From Scilla litardierei (lineage: Eukaryota > Streptophyta > Magnoliopsida > Asparagales > Asparagaceae): a stretch of DNA of 64,000 nt. This document shows, in pieces, positions 34,822 through 46,926 of the stretch. The notes under the pieces are model-generated. The model ran no database searches. It saw only the letters and a list, made by a program, of their open reading frames with translations, and was not told where the DNA came from. How positions within the stretch are numbered: position 1 is the first letter of the stretch; each line of letters opens with the position of its first letter. The position numbers and the translations under genes were made by a program. The stretch lies in the NCBI GenBank assembly GCA_030789695.1, contig CM061136.1, positions 134,180,448 through 134,244,447 of the forward strand. Direction: 5' to 3'.

Positions 34822-36767
34822 GCACACCCTTGATGCCATTGATCCTTTTTGTCGTTATGCTGCCCATTCTCTACTGGTCCTGTCGATAGATTTTTTGCCC
34901 ACCCCCCTCCTCCCCTCACTATTTTGACCCCTGTTCAGATCACATCATTCTATATCTTTTTGGGAGAGAGGGATAGTTAGTTTTGGTGACACATATCTGC
35001 ATCACTCCCTTCTTTGCATGCATCATTCACATCATCATATTTTCTTTTTATTTTTATTTTTACCTTTTTTTATTTTTTATCATGCATGCATCCTCACCCT
35101 CCCCACCCATTTCACGTCTCTCGGTATGCCACACTTTGCACATTGAGGACACTGTGCACTTTAGCTTGGGGGAGTGAGTTCTCACACTTTTTGCTTTTAT
35201 CACCTTTATTTTTAGGTTTTTCACGTTTATCACTTTTGCACCCATTTTTCATTACTTTTTCATTTTTTTACCATGCATCACGTTTTTCTTATTTTCCTTG
35301 TGTGCTGCATTGTAAATAGTCTTGTTTTTCTTTATCTTTATTTCTTTCATCTTTTGCTAGAGATGATTTTTCTGTGATGACGATGACGTGGTGTTAGCTT
35401 TTCTCTATATGCATGCTAATTTTGGCATGTCATAGCTTTTATTTCTGATATCATATTCTTTGTCATGTTTTGCATTTAGGAATAGTAACCCACTTCTTTT
35501 TCCGTATGAAAATGGATGAAATCCTATTATTAGCTGATGTCTGATGATTCATATGTATGCTATCGTAGAAAACACACCAAGATTCACGCATTGATTACTT
35601 ATATCTGGAGTACTGCTTTCTTTTCTCATATCACTTCTTATTGCATGATTTGTACGCTTCACTTCAGGTTGATTGAATGTTTGCTAGCATTGATATATCT
35701 GGATTAGTTTGCTTTTTGAGATCAAACTGAGTAGATTAGATTACACTGCTGAAGTTGTCATGCACGTCCTATAGAATGAACCGAGAGATACATTTATTTC
35801 TTTCTCCACATATCTTGAACATCATTTCTCTACTTTAAATGCACTGGTGAATCTCCCCTTAGCAATTCTATTATTGGCATTCCCCCCGTTATTATATCAC
35901 ATGCTCCAAATTCCCCAAAACCCAAAGAAAAAAATACTTGTATATCCTTCTCTTTGATTTGGGATCATTTGTGTATATGTGTCTATTGAAAAAAAAGAGA
36001 GAAAAAGAAAAAGAAAAAGATTTGAGAATAAGAAGAGAAAAGAGAAAAGAAGTTCGAAAATGATCCCATCTCATATCCTTTCTCTCTTTCTCCCCTCTTT
36101 TGTTTTTTTTATTTCTTTGACTTTTGGAGCTTCATAAGAAACGGGGAATGTAAATATTGTTTTGTATATGCCACCACGCTTATGGATAAGCTTGGGGGAG
36201 AGGATCCTTTGATGTGTGAGAGAGTGACTACTTGACGGTGCATGACAACCTAGGCTAAGTAATATTTTATACTCGGTGAGATCGCTAAAGTTTCACGAAA
36301 TCCAGAAATCAACGCTTAGCATTCATCTCATGAAAACCACACTTTTCTATTCTTACTACTCTATTGTGTGATATCTCTTATACTCCTTATAGAAAGCATT
36401 CAATTGAAAAGTGTGTAATCTATGATATTGTTACCGCTTTAGATGCTTCAGACGATGCTAATTTTAGAATTATTCCATTTTTCATGCTATATTGATATTC
36501 TTGGGTTTTCTATTTCAAATGCACATTATACTATGATATCGAGATAAAAGTCTTTGACATGTGTTTTACATTCGATGCGTGCTATATGAGTAAGCAAAAC
36601 ACACGTCCTGAGAAAAATGATCTAGCAGCTTCCTTCTTCGTTTTCTATTTCGTTTTTCGTTTTATTTTCATTTTCCACTTTTCCATCGTTTCTATTTTCT
36701 TTATCCACCGGGTTCGCTTTTTACTCATCTTCCTCGAGGACGAGTAAGAGGTAAGCTTGGGGGATTT
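34822..36767 (+). other. Long 3' untranslated region and polypurine tracts of TE-I
   Basis: T-rich, noncoding. It contains three copies of AGCTTGGGGGA: about 35164-35174, 36190-36200 and 36755-36765; the last is the functional polypurine tract directly before the 3' LTR. Short ORFs here are composition artefacts. A (GA/A)-rich stretch lies at 35985-36050. Confidence 0.75.
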
Positions 36768-38582
36768 TGATCACTCCATATTTTACACCTTTTTTCTGCA
36801 TGTTTGCATGCCATTTTGATCGCTCGAATCGCGCTTTTCACGATTTTTCGGCAATATTGCGATGCTTTTCACGATTTCTTGTTTTTGTCAAATTTCAGGA
36901 GATTTCGAGAGATTTGGAGTGATCCCGAGATGCACCCACTCCGGAGTGTCACCCGAGACTCCTTCGAGGGGAATTTTGCTATTGGAGAGGAGTGGGAGAA
37001 GAAAGAACGTCATAGGAGCGACGAGGGAGCAAAAATACGAAGATTGGGCATTTTGAGCATGTCACTCGGCCGAGTGAAGGAGTCACTCGGCCGACCATCG
37101 AGAGCCCGCTCGGCCGGCCAGATCGGACACGCAGAAGACTAAGTATCAGCGTGCACTCGGCCGAGCATCGCCAGCCCACTCGGCCGAACCACGGAGACTC
37201 CACTTGCCCGAGTGGCATCAAGACGACGACAACGAAAAGCCCAGAGTTACTGTAATTTGTCAGTCATCTTCCGAGTTCCGACTCGGCCGAGTGAAGAAGT
37301 CCCCTCTGCCGAAGCAAAGAAAGTCACCCGGCCGAGTGACTCCCGAGGAGCCGACCCCCAAAAGTCTGAAGTTACTGGAATTTGTCAGGGTTTGTCACTC
37401 GGCCGAAGGACATTTGTCACTCGGCCGAGTGAGCCGCGCTGCCTGTAGCGTAAATTGTGATTTTGAGGCTGCGCAGGGGCATTTTCGTCACAGTTTTTTG
37501 GGCGATTTTGGGGGGTATTTAACCCCAGTTTTTAACCTAGTTTAGAGAGCTTTTTCAGAACTTTTTGCAGCCCTTTTAGATTACTTTTAGGAGATTAAAT
37601 TGAGCTTTTAGGGGAGAGAGAAAAGTGTTATTTTGGTGGATGCTATTGATTCTTCATTGGTTTGTCTCTCTCTCTATCAAAAACTCCATTTTTATTGATA
37701 TATTGAATATTGCAATGAATTCTATTGATTTTATTTGTGAATTTCTATTGAATTGCATTATGAATTGTGAGTAGTTTCATCGTCTTAGGGCGTAGGGATG
37801 AACCCTACGAGCCCTATTTCTAATTTGTGATGAATTGGTGAAATTATTGCTAGAATTGATTAGGGTTAGTTTGTGATTGATTTAATATGGATAGCTAGGG
37901 ATTCATACCGATTGGGATTTGCAAGAGATTGGATCCCAACTCGATAGGAAGCCCTAGAAATTCGAATTGGGTTACAATTGGATTTGTTCGGAATCAGTTT
38001 GCAAGAGATTGGACCGAAACTAGGGTTTTCGATTACAATTCTATACCAATACCCGTTTGCAAGAGATTGGACGGGTAGGAACTATCCCAACCTAGGTCGT
38101 AGCTCGAGTTTGCACGAGAGTGGGCTCGAGATACGATTAAACGATGATGTTGTTCTTCACGCTAGCTTGCCTAAGTTAGGGTTTGTAAGAGATTGGACCC
38201 TACCTTAGGTTTGCTATAGACCGGCAATAGCGCGAGAGCATGAGCTTGGTTCTACATTTAGTTGCAACTAGTTCACCTGAATTTCAAGTCTAGCAATTGT
38301 GAAACCTACGAATCACAATGACGAGATACGGTTTGTAACGGAGATTCTCTATCCCCTAGGCGTCTTTATTAATTTGATATTCCTTTTATACAATTGAACG
38401 ACTGTGACGGCTTTATTGCAAACATTTCTCGACTGTTCTTATAGCCAGGTGAGTTGAAGAAGACACTGTCATTTGGCCTCCTCGTGTTCGATACCCACTC
38501 ACCGCTACACCATGCGCTTGCGGTAAGATTAGCGAGTCGCGTGCCCCAGTTGCGTGTTCGCGCACCCCCGGGGCTCCGATCA
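36768..38582 (+). repeat. 3' LTR of TE-I (Athila)
   Basis: It starts TGATCACTCC and ends GGGGCTCCGATCA. The palindrome array is at 37073-37430 and TATTTAA at 37516-37522. It aligns over its full length with the 5' LTR with only short indels. Confidence 0.95.
37073..37430 (+). promoter_or_regulatory. ACTCGGCCGAGT palindrome array in the 3' LTR of TE-I
   Basis: Same arrangement as 27121-27488. Several copies are closer to the perfect palindrome here (CACTCGGCCGACC against CACTCAGCCGACC in the 5' LTR). Confidence 0.85.
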
Positions 38583-38587
38583 GTACA

Positions 38588-40461
38588 CATAGATAACTCC
38601 ATGCATACATATATTACTAGATATCTATATGCATACACACTCATAAAAACACCTATACCAAGACACACACCCTTCTATTCACATAAACATTATTGACGAT
38701 ACGATGTATTCATACCATATTTCCAAGACAATTCGTACATACAACTAACCTTACATAATCAACACAACCAATCATCCATGTAGACTACTACACCAATCTT
38801 ATATCACGTTTAGATCCAACTACCTTTATCCCATACAACACATATAGGCTACGCCTAGTATACATGTATCCATACACAACATGTATCCACAATCAAATAA
38901 AGATGCAATCCTATACACATGCAATCATATGACCACATCCATGCACAAATACAACTATACCAATACACACAAATAGCCTTACAAGTTTACATGCCACGCA
39001 CATGCAAATGATCTTACATGCAAGCATATACACATATACACATGTTCACATCTACTCTTTCATACGTACATTCTCATTCAAGTAGGTCTCATATATATCT
39101 ATACACTACACATATAGAGATGCACATATCATACTCAGACAAGTGACATACACTATATAACCATCCCATAGTTACATGTTTCCAACAACTACTACACCAT
39201 AATCTATGTCTAACTATATGGCTATATTACATAAGGCATTCACATACATAACACGTAGTTCGGTCAAATACTCAAAACTTATGCAATACAAGATGTAATC
39301 ATCCACATATATACAATAAGATACACCCAAATACACATATACTAGAAGCATATAGTCATATAACATAGATCCACATTCATACATGTCATTATACGTAGGC
39401 GCATACACATAAGGCACACACATATAGATTACATTTCAATACATCTATAACCCAATGAAGACCACTTATAGTAATTCACATATACGGCTACACATTCACG
39501 CATTCACGCATATTTATACCACATATGTATGCACATTCACCATTAAAATAGTATACAACTACACTACATCTTAAAGGTACCAACTACATATACATCCACA
39601 TATTCTTTTATATGCTAACTCATATACATAACTTCAAGGCACAAACAACAAAATCCATGTAGAGGCATCTAAACATAGTACTGTCACTCAAGCACAGAAG
39701 TAGAAATACTCATATGCAACTATATAGTCAGCCACGTACTAACACAGCTATCATGAAGTACAAGTATACACATTTGGGCACACACATCTATCTTCACGCA
39801 ATAATACAACCCACAACCATTTACCAAATTAAGACAATATACCACTTCATATAAGCACATAGGCAGCACATACACATACTCACAGTTATTTAAACTGTTA
39901 ACACGATAGGAATTCATGCCCTAGCCATGCAGTACTAGCAATATATATGCACCAATATTCCAACCTATATCTACGCCAGCTACCCATACAATTACACAAA
40001 TATTCACACACATACACTTTTCCCCCCATATATCCACAAGACAATATTGACACTCCACTACTCTATCCATACAAGGATAGATAAACACACCTTAATACAT
40101 TCCCCACAAGGGGACACAACCATAATACAATAGATAGGAAAACGCTTACATGCATTCATATCACATACATGCATATTCTCACTCACACCTCTACAAGGTA
40201 TATGTCCCCACCAGTATACATCTACGAATAAACACATACATATCACCTATGTCTCAGAGTCACACAAGTTTAACACATACTTACTCACGTACCTATATAG
40301 AAACATAATATACACCTCAAGTATTCGCCCACCTAGTATATACACCCACGCATAACTATATACCACTATAATCATCCAGGATGCATGCAACTTTCATACC
40401 ATTCCAATGTAAATATACATACTGAATACGAGTGTGGTGACTTGCGTGGGCCACCAAAAAC
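38588..40461 (-). other. Internal domain of TE-H, part next to the 5' LTR
   Basis: 1.87 kb with very low G on the plus strand, made of CATACACA/TATATGCA-like sequence and without a coding frame. At its right end the sense strand after the LTR terminus reads GTTTTTGGTGGCCCACGCAA (complement of about 40442-40461), sharing TGGTGGCCCAYGCA with TE-E. This is presumably the primer-binding region, but it does not match the iMet-type site usual in this lineage. Confidence 0.7.
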
Positions 40462-43400
40462 TGTCTCGCCCCGATCCCCAGAATACCCGGAAATTTTAAA
40501 CTTTTTCCGAGGAATTCTGAAGAGTGAGGATGATAAGAGAGGAAAAAGAGAGGGAAAGGAGAAACAGAACATGCAGGACACTACGCACATGATGGGATAG
40601 TACAAGTGAAGCTCCACTATAATATCAAAACAACCCCATAAATAACATAGAACAACAACAACATTATATATATAACAACTTTCATTTTATATACATAGTC
40701 CAGGTGCATCACAACATCTACACTGCCACTCTCCACCTCCGAAGACAACCATGTCACAATACAAGCTACATCTCACACCAAGTGCTACCCCTGAATCCCA
40801 ACTCCAAGACACCACCAATTAAGCTGCCCCTGCTACCTGAAAAAAATGGGGAGGAGCACGTCAATGCGTGCCCCAGTAGGAAACAACTTGATTTGGAACA
40901 CCGTTTCAAGGTTTTCGATCACTAAGCAATGCATGAGAAATAAGGTGTATAAACTAAATAATATGGTGAAAAATAATAAGCCAAGTAAGGGATCATACTT
41001 ACGGTTTGATTTCGAGCTACTGCAAGAAAAAGGTTAGCGCGAATAATAATACAAGTGTTCATACTAATATGATTCAAAAAGATAATTACAAGTGCCAGAA
41101 ATATAACACAGTGTCACAAGCAAAGCAGGTAAAAGGAAGAGGGAAATGCAGCAAGCAGAAGAAGTAACATACCAAACTTTTATTTAATAATTTAAATAGC
41201 TGGAAACTTAGGTAAACTGTGTGATACCAGTACATATATTTAAAGGACTTGACACTGCATAAATAAAAATGCGCAACATGAGCATCAAGTAAGAGAGCTC
41301 CCATAACTAACTAAATAACACTACAACCACATCACATATGAAATGTAAATGGCATAAATAACGGAAACACGTACCTGCGGCAAAGGAAGACCTGCAAACC
41401 AAAGGTGAGTACCACAGAAAGAGAAGTATACTACAACGTCAAACAGCAGAAACCTGGCATCATAATGTGAGGGATGCCCAGAGGTTCTAGATTCATATGT
41501 GATAGGCCTTGTGGTCCCCATGACATTGCCCCCATGGAAAAACATAATCTATCAGCATATCATCCCAACAAAGGGACATGCACTCACGTGCCATGCCCAT
41601 CATATCCATAATCACATACCACCACCACCAACCACATTGGGGGATGCCATGTCCACCCTCCTACCTCCCATCACATACAACCCTAGAGCCCCTAAACATA
41701 CAACGCATTATATTACCATGTTTCATAAATAATATAAAGGCAACATCTCATTCCCTTTCATTACAAGTGGGTCATGCACCCAAGTGTCTTGCCCTCCATC
41801 ATAATCATATCAACTCATCATCACATCACATATGGGACCATGCATGACATGCTCCCAACATTACGGGTTTATAACATATCTCATATCATAACCATAGAAT
41901 TGAGTATTTCTCACATTTCTAGCATTTGCCTTCACTTAGGCATTTTCACAAACACATGGTATGCATCATGTTCCACATCTCAATCACATTAGCCATTTAA
42001 TAGCATATCATACCAATCAAACTTTCTTTTATGTAATGACAACAATCATGGACAATAGGAGTATAATTGGCAACATTACACAATTCAACATCCCATTGAA
42101 ATGGTTCAGCTTGCTGGAAATTGCAGACAATCACAACAAATGGCCAAATATCATCAGTTTTTATTGAGAATTAGACAAAATTTCCTAAATGAAAGTTGTA
42201 TATCTGGTAGTCCTAGATTCACGTATAAAATTTCATGCACAGATATAAACTATATGATATATGGTGAAGCCTGTCAAATCTATTTTTTAGAAATATTCTA
42301 AGGGCTGTAAAGATTGCTAATTTAGGGCATGTTTCAGTCAGAATTTCGACAGACATACACTGAGATGAAGTTGTAGAAAAGGTTGTTAACTTGACAACGA
42401 AATCAAAAATACAAAATTCCATGGAGTTTGCAGTGACTGAGAACAATTTTACAGAAGTGTATCAGATTGGATGGAATACAAACATGTTGTGAAGATGTAA
42501 TTTTTACTCTTAATTATTGAGTTGAACATATGTCAAATTTTATATGATTTTGGGGTAGAACTTCAAGATCTACAAGTATATATTTGTTTCGAAAATTTAT
42601 TCAACCCACAGTGACCAGGAATCAAGTAATAACACACCACAGAATTTTAGCTTTTTCAAAAGAGTGATTTTGCATGGAATTTCAAGGGGTGATTCATGAA
42701 ATTGAATCATGGCACATTAATTTGGCTACCACTACTTCATATTGGGTAAACATGATATAAAAACATGATAGCAAGAACCATTAAATAGAATTCCAAATCC
42801 AAGATAGATTCCTACCTCAAAAACTTGTTTTTCTTCTCTCCTTCTTTTTCTTTCTTCTCTAGCTTCTTCCCACTGGCAACCCATCTTGTGATTCTTGATT
42901 TTTTGGGGGGAGTAATTAGGGTTTTGAATTGAAGAAGATGGAGAAAAGGGGGAGGGGATGGCCGGCCTAACTTGGGAGGGAGAGGAAAAGAGAAAGAGAG
43001 AAGATAAGAGAAGATTCAAGAAAGAAAGAAAGGAATTTCTTAAAGAAAAATCTACACAACTCTTAGCTTGCTCCATAAGCCATGAATCACTTAAAATGAC
43101 TAAAATACCCTCCCAAAAATACCCCTCAACTTCTAGGTATTTACAAGTTTGCCATTACTTTATGCACACACCTTTTTACTATACACACATACCCTCATTT
43201 GTCCAAATGACTATTTGCCCCTCACCTTTCTAAAAATTTACGGGGATGCCATTAACCCCTAATCCCTTTCCACACTAGCATGACTCCCCCCTACACACAA
43301 CCAAGCACACTCACGCATGCATTCATGCACCACACACACATGTCCAATGCATACTTGTTATATTATACACACGACGTCATTCACACTTCTCCCACATTCA

Positions 43401-43563
43401 TGTCTCGCATTCTCGTCTCTTAGCCACATATTACGGCACAACCCTCTGCACTACGATACATACATCGACATCCACAATTAATTCATGCCTACGTATGCAT
43501 CGTAAGTAGAAATACCACGTGTATATAGTAAAATACACGTATAGTTCAAAATAGGGCATGACA
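40462..43563 (-). repeat. 5' LTR of TE-H
   Basis: Plus-strand ends are TGTCTCGCCCCGATCCCC and AGGGCATGACA; 3102 bp against 3184 bp for the partner. Short indels account for the difference, for example near 24515-24560, where the other copy has an extra ACTTTTACTGAGAACAATTT-type repeat. Confidence 0.9.
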
Positions 43564-43568
43564 ACTAA

Positions 43569-44939
43569 CATGTACCGAATTCAATCGAGTGTCACAATGT
43601 ACAACGGCACATCAAATATGGCATACTCTTGAGGTAAACCATGAAGGGATAGAGAAGGTAAAAGAATCTAGAATAAATATGTTATATTCAAAATTTGAAA
43701 ATTTTAAAATACAAGAAGGAGAGAGTATTAGCGATATCAATACTCGATTTACTAACATCACTAATGAGCTTGCAGGATTAGGTAAGAGAATCCCAGAATA
43801 TGATCAGGTAACGAAGATTGTTCGATCGCTTCGACCCGAATGGAAGGGAAAGACCACCGCCATTCGTGAAGCTAACAACATGAAAATCACTCTAGAGGAG
43901 CTGATGGGAAATCCCATGGCTTATAAGATTGAGTTGAAAGAAGATAAACAAATCGAGGAGAAACCAAAGATGAAAAACTTGGCATTTAGAGCAAATGAAG
44001 AGAGCTCAGATTCAGAACTTTACGAAAGAAATGAAAATGAAATAGCCTTCATTACAAGGAAATTTAGATAATTCATTCGAGGTAAGTTTGACAAATGTAA
44101 ATCTCGTTCCACTAACTATATTATTTTTTGGATGCAATAAACCAGGACATGTTTGGAGATATTTCCCCTTGGAGAAAAATCACGACCAAGGAAAGGGCAA
44201 AGAAAAGAAAAGAGATAGAAGATGGAGCCGAAGAAACAAAAATCTTGTAAAGCCAAAGAAAAGGGCGTTTGGAGATTTTTGACCAAAGTGATGTATCAAG
44301 CTCTGACGAATCGTCATCATCATCAGACGAAGAAGAACCCAGAGGAGAACATGGACACATGTGTTTCATGGCTTCAATGTCACCCAAGGTAATAAATTTC
44401 GATCCATCTTCACATCATTATAGCCACAATGACCTACTTAGTGATAGCGATGATGATAGTGATAGTGACTCCGATTTTGATATCAAAGGTGCATATAAAG
44501 AATTTTGTAATGTTCATGTATTAGAGAGCACCATAAATTAAATAAGAAATATAAGAGTTGCACCAAGAAAATGGAAGAACTTGAGAAAGAAAATGGAGAG
44601 TTGATTAGTAAGAACAAATCCCTTTTGGAAGATGTCAACGGTATGAAAAATAGGATAAATGACTTAGACAAATTAGTAGCTACCATAAAAAGAAAATTTT
44701 ATTGTCTATCTAAGATTGTGGAGAAATTCAATAAAGGAAAGGGAAAACTTGATGATATAATTGATGCACAAAAAACTTCGGGGAGTAGGACCGGCTTAGG
44801 ATACAGACAATCAAACTCTAAGCATATAGAGAAGCATTCTAGGAATTCTCACATGACAAATAGGTACATCAAGATGTGGGTTCCTAAAGACAACACGAAC
44901 GAAGTGAAGCAAAGGTACGTGAATGAATTTTTTTCGTAA
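43569..44939 (+). pseudogene. gag: TE-G gag, 3' part
   Basis: It continues the gag from 22491 in frame: TCTEFNRVSQCTTAHQIWHT, then the Retrotran_gag_2 core (FENFKIQEGESISDINTRFT, IVRSLRPEWKGKTTAI) to 44071. After a frameshift, a degenerate zinc knuckle near 44125-44160 reads FFGCNKPGHVWRYFP, in which two of the CX2CX4HX4C cysteines are Phe. A further frame holds the acidic SSDESSSSSDEEE stretch (about 44290-44335), and another (44571-44939) a coiled coil followed by KGKGKLDDIIDAQKTSG and GLGY, the common gag C-terminus of this copia group. Several frameshifts make it non-functional. Confidence 0.85.
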
Positions 44940-45310
44940 AGTTCATTTAAACAAGAATTATACATATATTTGTGATTGAAATACTAAACCGTATTGGGCT
45001 TGGCTTCCATCAAAAAAAGATTTACTCTCATCTAAAATCCCCCGGACCCAAAAGAAGAGGGTGCCTAATTATTTGTTTTTCAGGTATCAACGGGTACGAG
45101 GAACAATGAAAATGTCTCTTATAAAATCGCTTGTATACGAAGAGAAGACAAAAGAGATAAATAGTAAGTAAATTATTTTAAATAAGGGAAATATACTGAA
45201 AATTACTTTTCTGCTATAGAATTGCGTTTTAAATGATTATATGTTGATATGGATCAGTTTAGCATGATTTTAAATAAGATACAAAACAGTTTTTGACCAA
45301 GCTGCCAGAC
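44940..45310. other. Gap where TE-G pol should be
   Basis: No protease, integrase, RT or RNase H motif is found between the gag end and the env-position ORF. The sequence is AT-rich and noncoding. Confidence 0.6.
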
Positions 45311-45376
45311 AGCCGTCTATCTTGCCATATAGCTGACTATCTAGGTGATTATTGGTAATTAAATACAGCCGACTAT
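45311..45376 (+). promoter_or_regulatory. AGCCGACTAT motifs upstream of the TE-G accessory ORF
   Basis: AGCCGTCTAT (45311), AGCTGACTAT (45331) and AGCCGACTAT (45367) are the same motif that forms the LTR array (47984-48130). They lie about 360 bp before ATG 45733, in a leader-like region. No strong TATA box follows, so this is weaker than the TE-I case. Confidence 0.5.
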
Positions 45377-45732
45377 TGGGTTTGTGGTTTCGGGTTTTGG
45401 ACTATCTTATTGTGTTTTTACCATGATCATTCACTTATACCCATTAAGAATGAGAGATCTAAACTATTGTTTTTAATCCTAAGGCTTTGATTCACTAGAG
45501 CTAGAGTAAAACCCTAGTTTCAGCCCCTTTTCTCATCTTCTACCTTCATAGCCAACTATAGCTCTCTCTTCCTCTCCAAACTTGAATTTTTTTCTAGATA
45601 TCTCAGGGATTTCAAGGGCTCTTGTGGAGAAATTTCAAAGAAGATCCATCTCCACTCTAGGTATATCTTTATTTCATCAATATTTCATCTTTTTAGCCTT
45701 GTACCACACTTGATATCATAATCTTTAGAGCC

Positions 45733-46926
45733 ATGGTTAGAGGAACCTCTATTAAGAACAGGAAGATGGAAGAATCCTCATCTCAACATCTTTTAGAGAA
45801 GGAACTCATCTTTCCTTACCTCGACAAACCCGATCTTATCTCTACTTTTGACATTAACTCACATTGGACTATCCTCCAAGAGAGGTTTGTCAAAATTAGT
45901 GATCTTGAAAATTATGGGATTCATATGATCTTCAAATTTCAAGGCCAAACCAACCTTTTTTCTCACGACAACAAATGTAGGTGTTTGCCTAGGTTGATTA
46001 ACCTATTTTACACCAATATGACCGTAAACACCTCCAACACCACCGGAAAATCTAGAATCTCAACCAAAGTCTTTGATTTCACTATCAATCTTACTGTTGA
46101 AAACTTAGGAATGAGCCTTGGCATACCTAGCATGGGGGCGCTCCTCCGTGAAATTGAGATGACGTACAAAGATGTCCTCAAGCTTATGTATAAGAAAGGA
46201 AAATTCTACAAGGCTAGTCTACCCACTAGCTACCTCACTTCAAAAGCGTGAATTCTCTCGAACATTCTCTCATATAATATCAATAAAAAAGGAGGTAGTA
46301 GATTCGTAATTTCCTTTAATCAAGCTAAATGCGTCTATGACATGATAGCCAAGATTAGAGTTAATTGGTCTTAGATTATCTTCAGCAACATTGTCCATAG
46401 CTCAATTTCTGTGAACCCCACTTCCCCACTCCATTACAGATATTATCTCACATATATCTTCATCTTTTCTGGCATTAACATTGAGAGTGAAACCCATTTC
46501 ATTGAACCTGTAACTTTATTTGATTCGGGAGCACTCAATAAAATGGTCCTTAGTATGGACCCATGCCTTGGAGAAGATGGTGAAGAAGAAGAATGTGAAA
46601 GTGATGAGGGTGAAGGTGAAGGTGAAGAAGCAGAAGAAGCAGAGAAAGAGGAAGCCGATGAGAGGCAACCTATGGAGGAAGGCAAAGCTTCATTCTCGGA
46701 GGACATCCCACTGTATATGCTTTAATTTCAAAAGGCCATAATTGCTAGGCTTGAGAAAATGGAGATTCAAGCAAATGAGCGCATGAGTAGCATAAGGGAT
46801 GATCTGGTTCAAAGGATTAAGAGCCTCAAGAAGACGATGAAGAACTGGCATGACATCACCGATGCCATCATTGGTAAAGTCAAAGACGAGTTCGAGAAGC
46901 TCAAGGAGGAAGTTCAACGTGGATAG
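45733..46926 (+). pseudogene. TE-G accessory ORF in env position (putative plant transposon protein), three in-frame stops
   Basis: A single frame runs from ATG 45733 to TAG 46924-46926, broken only by TGA 46249-46251, TAG 46372-46374 and TAA 46723-46725. Each could arise by one transition from Trp or Gln codons. The N-terminal domain, with WTILQERFVKISDLENYGI, RLINLFYTNMTV and LGMSLGIPSMG, resembles the plant Transposase_32 / ATHILA ORF-1-type domain also seen in TE-I ORF2. An acidic stretch (GEDGEEEECESDEGEGEGEE, about 46570-46630) and a C-terminal coiled coil (ARLEKMEIQANERMSSI, 46740-46920) follow. No membrane span was seen. Function is unknown; Sireviruses often carry an ORF here. Confidence 0.72.

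Larger units (their letters stand above)
26826..38582 (+). mobile_element. TE-I: Athila-type gypsy element with gag-protease and second ORF, lacking RT and integrase
   Basis: LTRs are at 26826-28641 (1816 bp) and 36768-38582 (1815 bp), flanked by perfect duplications GTACA (26821-26825, 38583-38587). The PBS TTTTTGGCACCGTTGCCGGGGA-like site starts at 28644; the Athila consensus pairs with Asp tRNA. Order is gag-protease (28784-31546), a short remnant of the integrase C-terminus (about 31556-31620), a palindrome array and internal TATA (31879-32238), ORF2 (32774 to about 34821), a long 3' untranslated region with three AGCTTGGGGGA tracts, and the 3' LTR. By eye about 62 substitutions separate the LTRs (about 3.4%). 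Intact LTRs and duplications show it transposed as a unit. Confidence 0.95.
22492..43563 (-). mobile_element. TE-H: noncoding (LARD-like) Tekay-type gypsy element, about 9.3 kb without TE-I
   Basis: LTRs are at 22492-25675 and 40462-43563, with near-match target duplication ATTAA (22487-22491) / ACTAA (43564-43568). On the sense (minus) strand the LTR begins TGTCATGCCCTATTTTG, preceded by the tract TAAGGTGGGTAGGG (complement of about 25676-25689), and ends GGGGCGTGACA. The internal region is only about 3.0 kb, has no gag or pol and is extremely A+C rich on the plus strand. Sampled LTR divergence is about 4%. It contains TE-I, inserted with GTACA duplications. Confidence 0.9.

Noticed and set aside
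45733..46926. Possible captured host gene
   Set aside because: It sits in the env position of a copia element, matches a plant transposon-protein domain type, and shares promoter motifs with the element's own LTR, so it is better read as an element gene.
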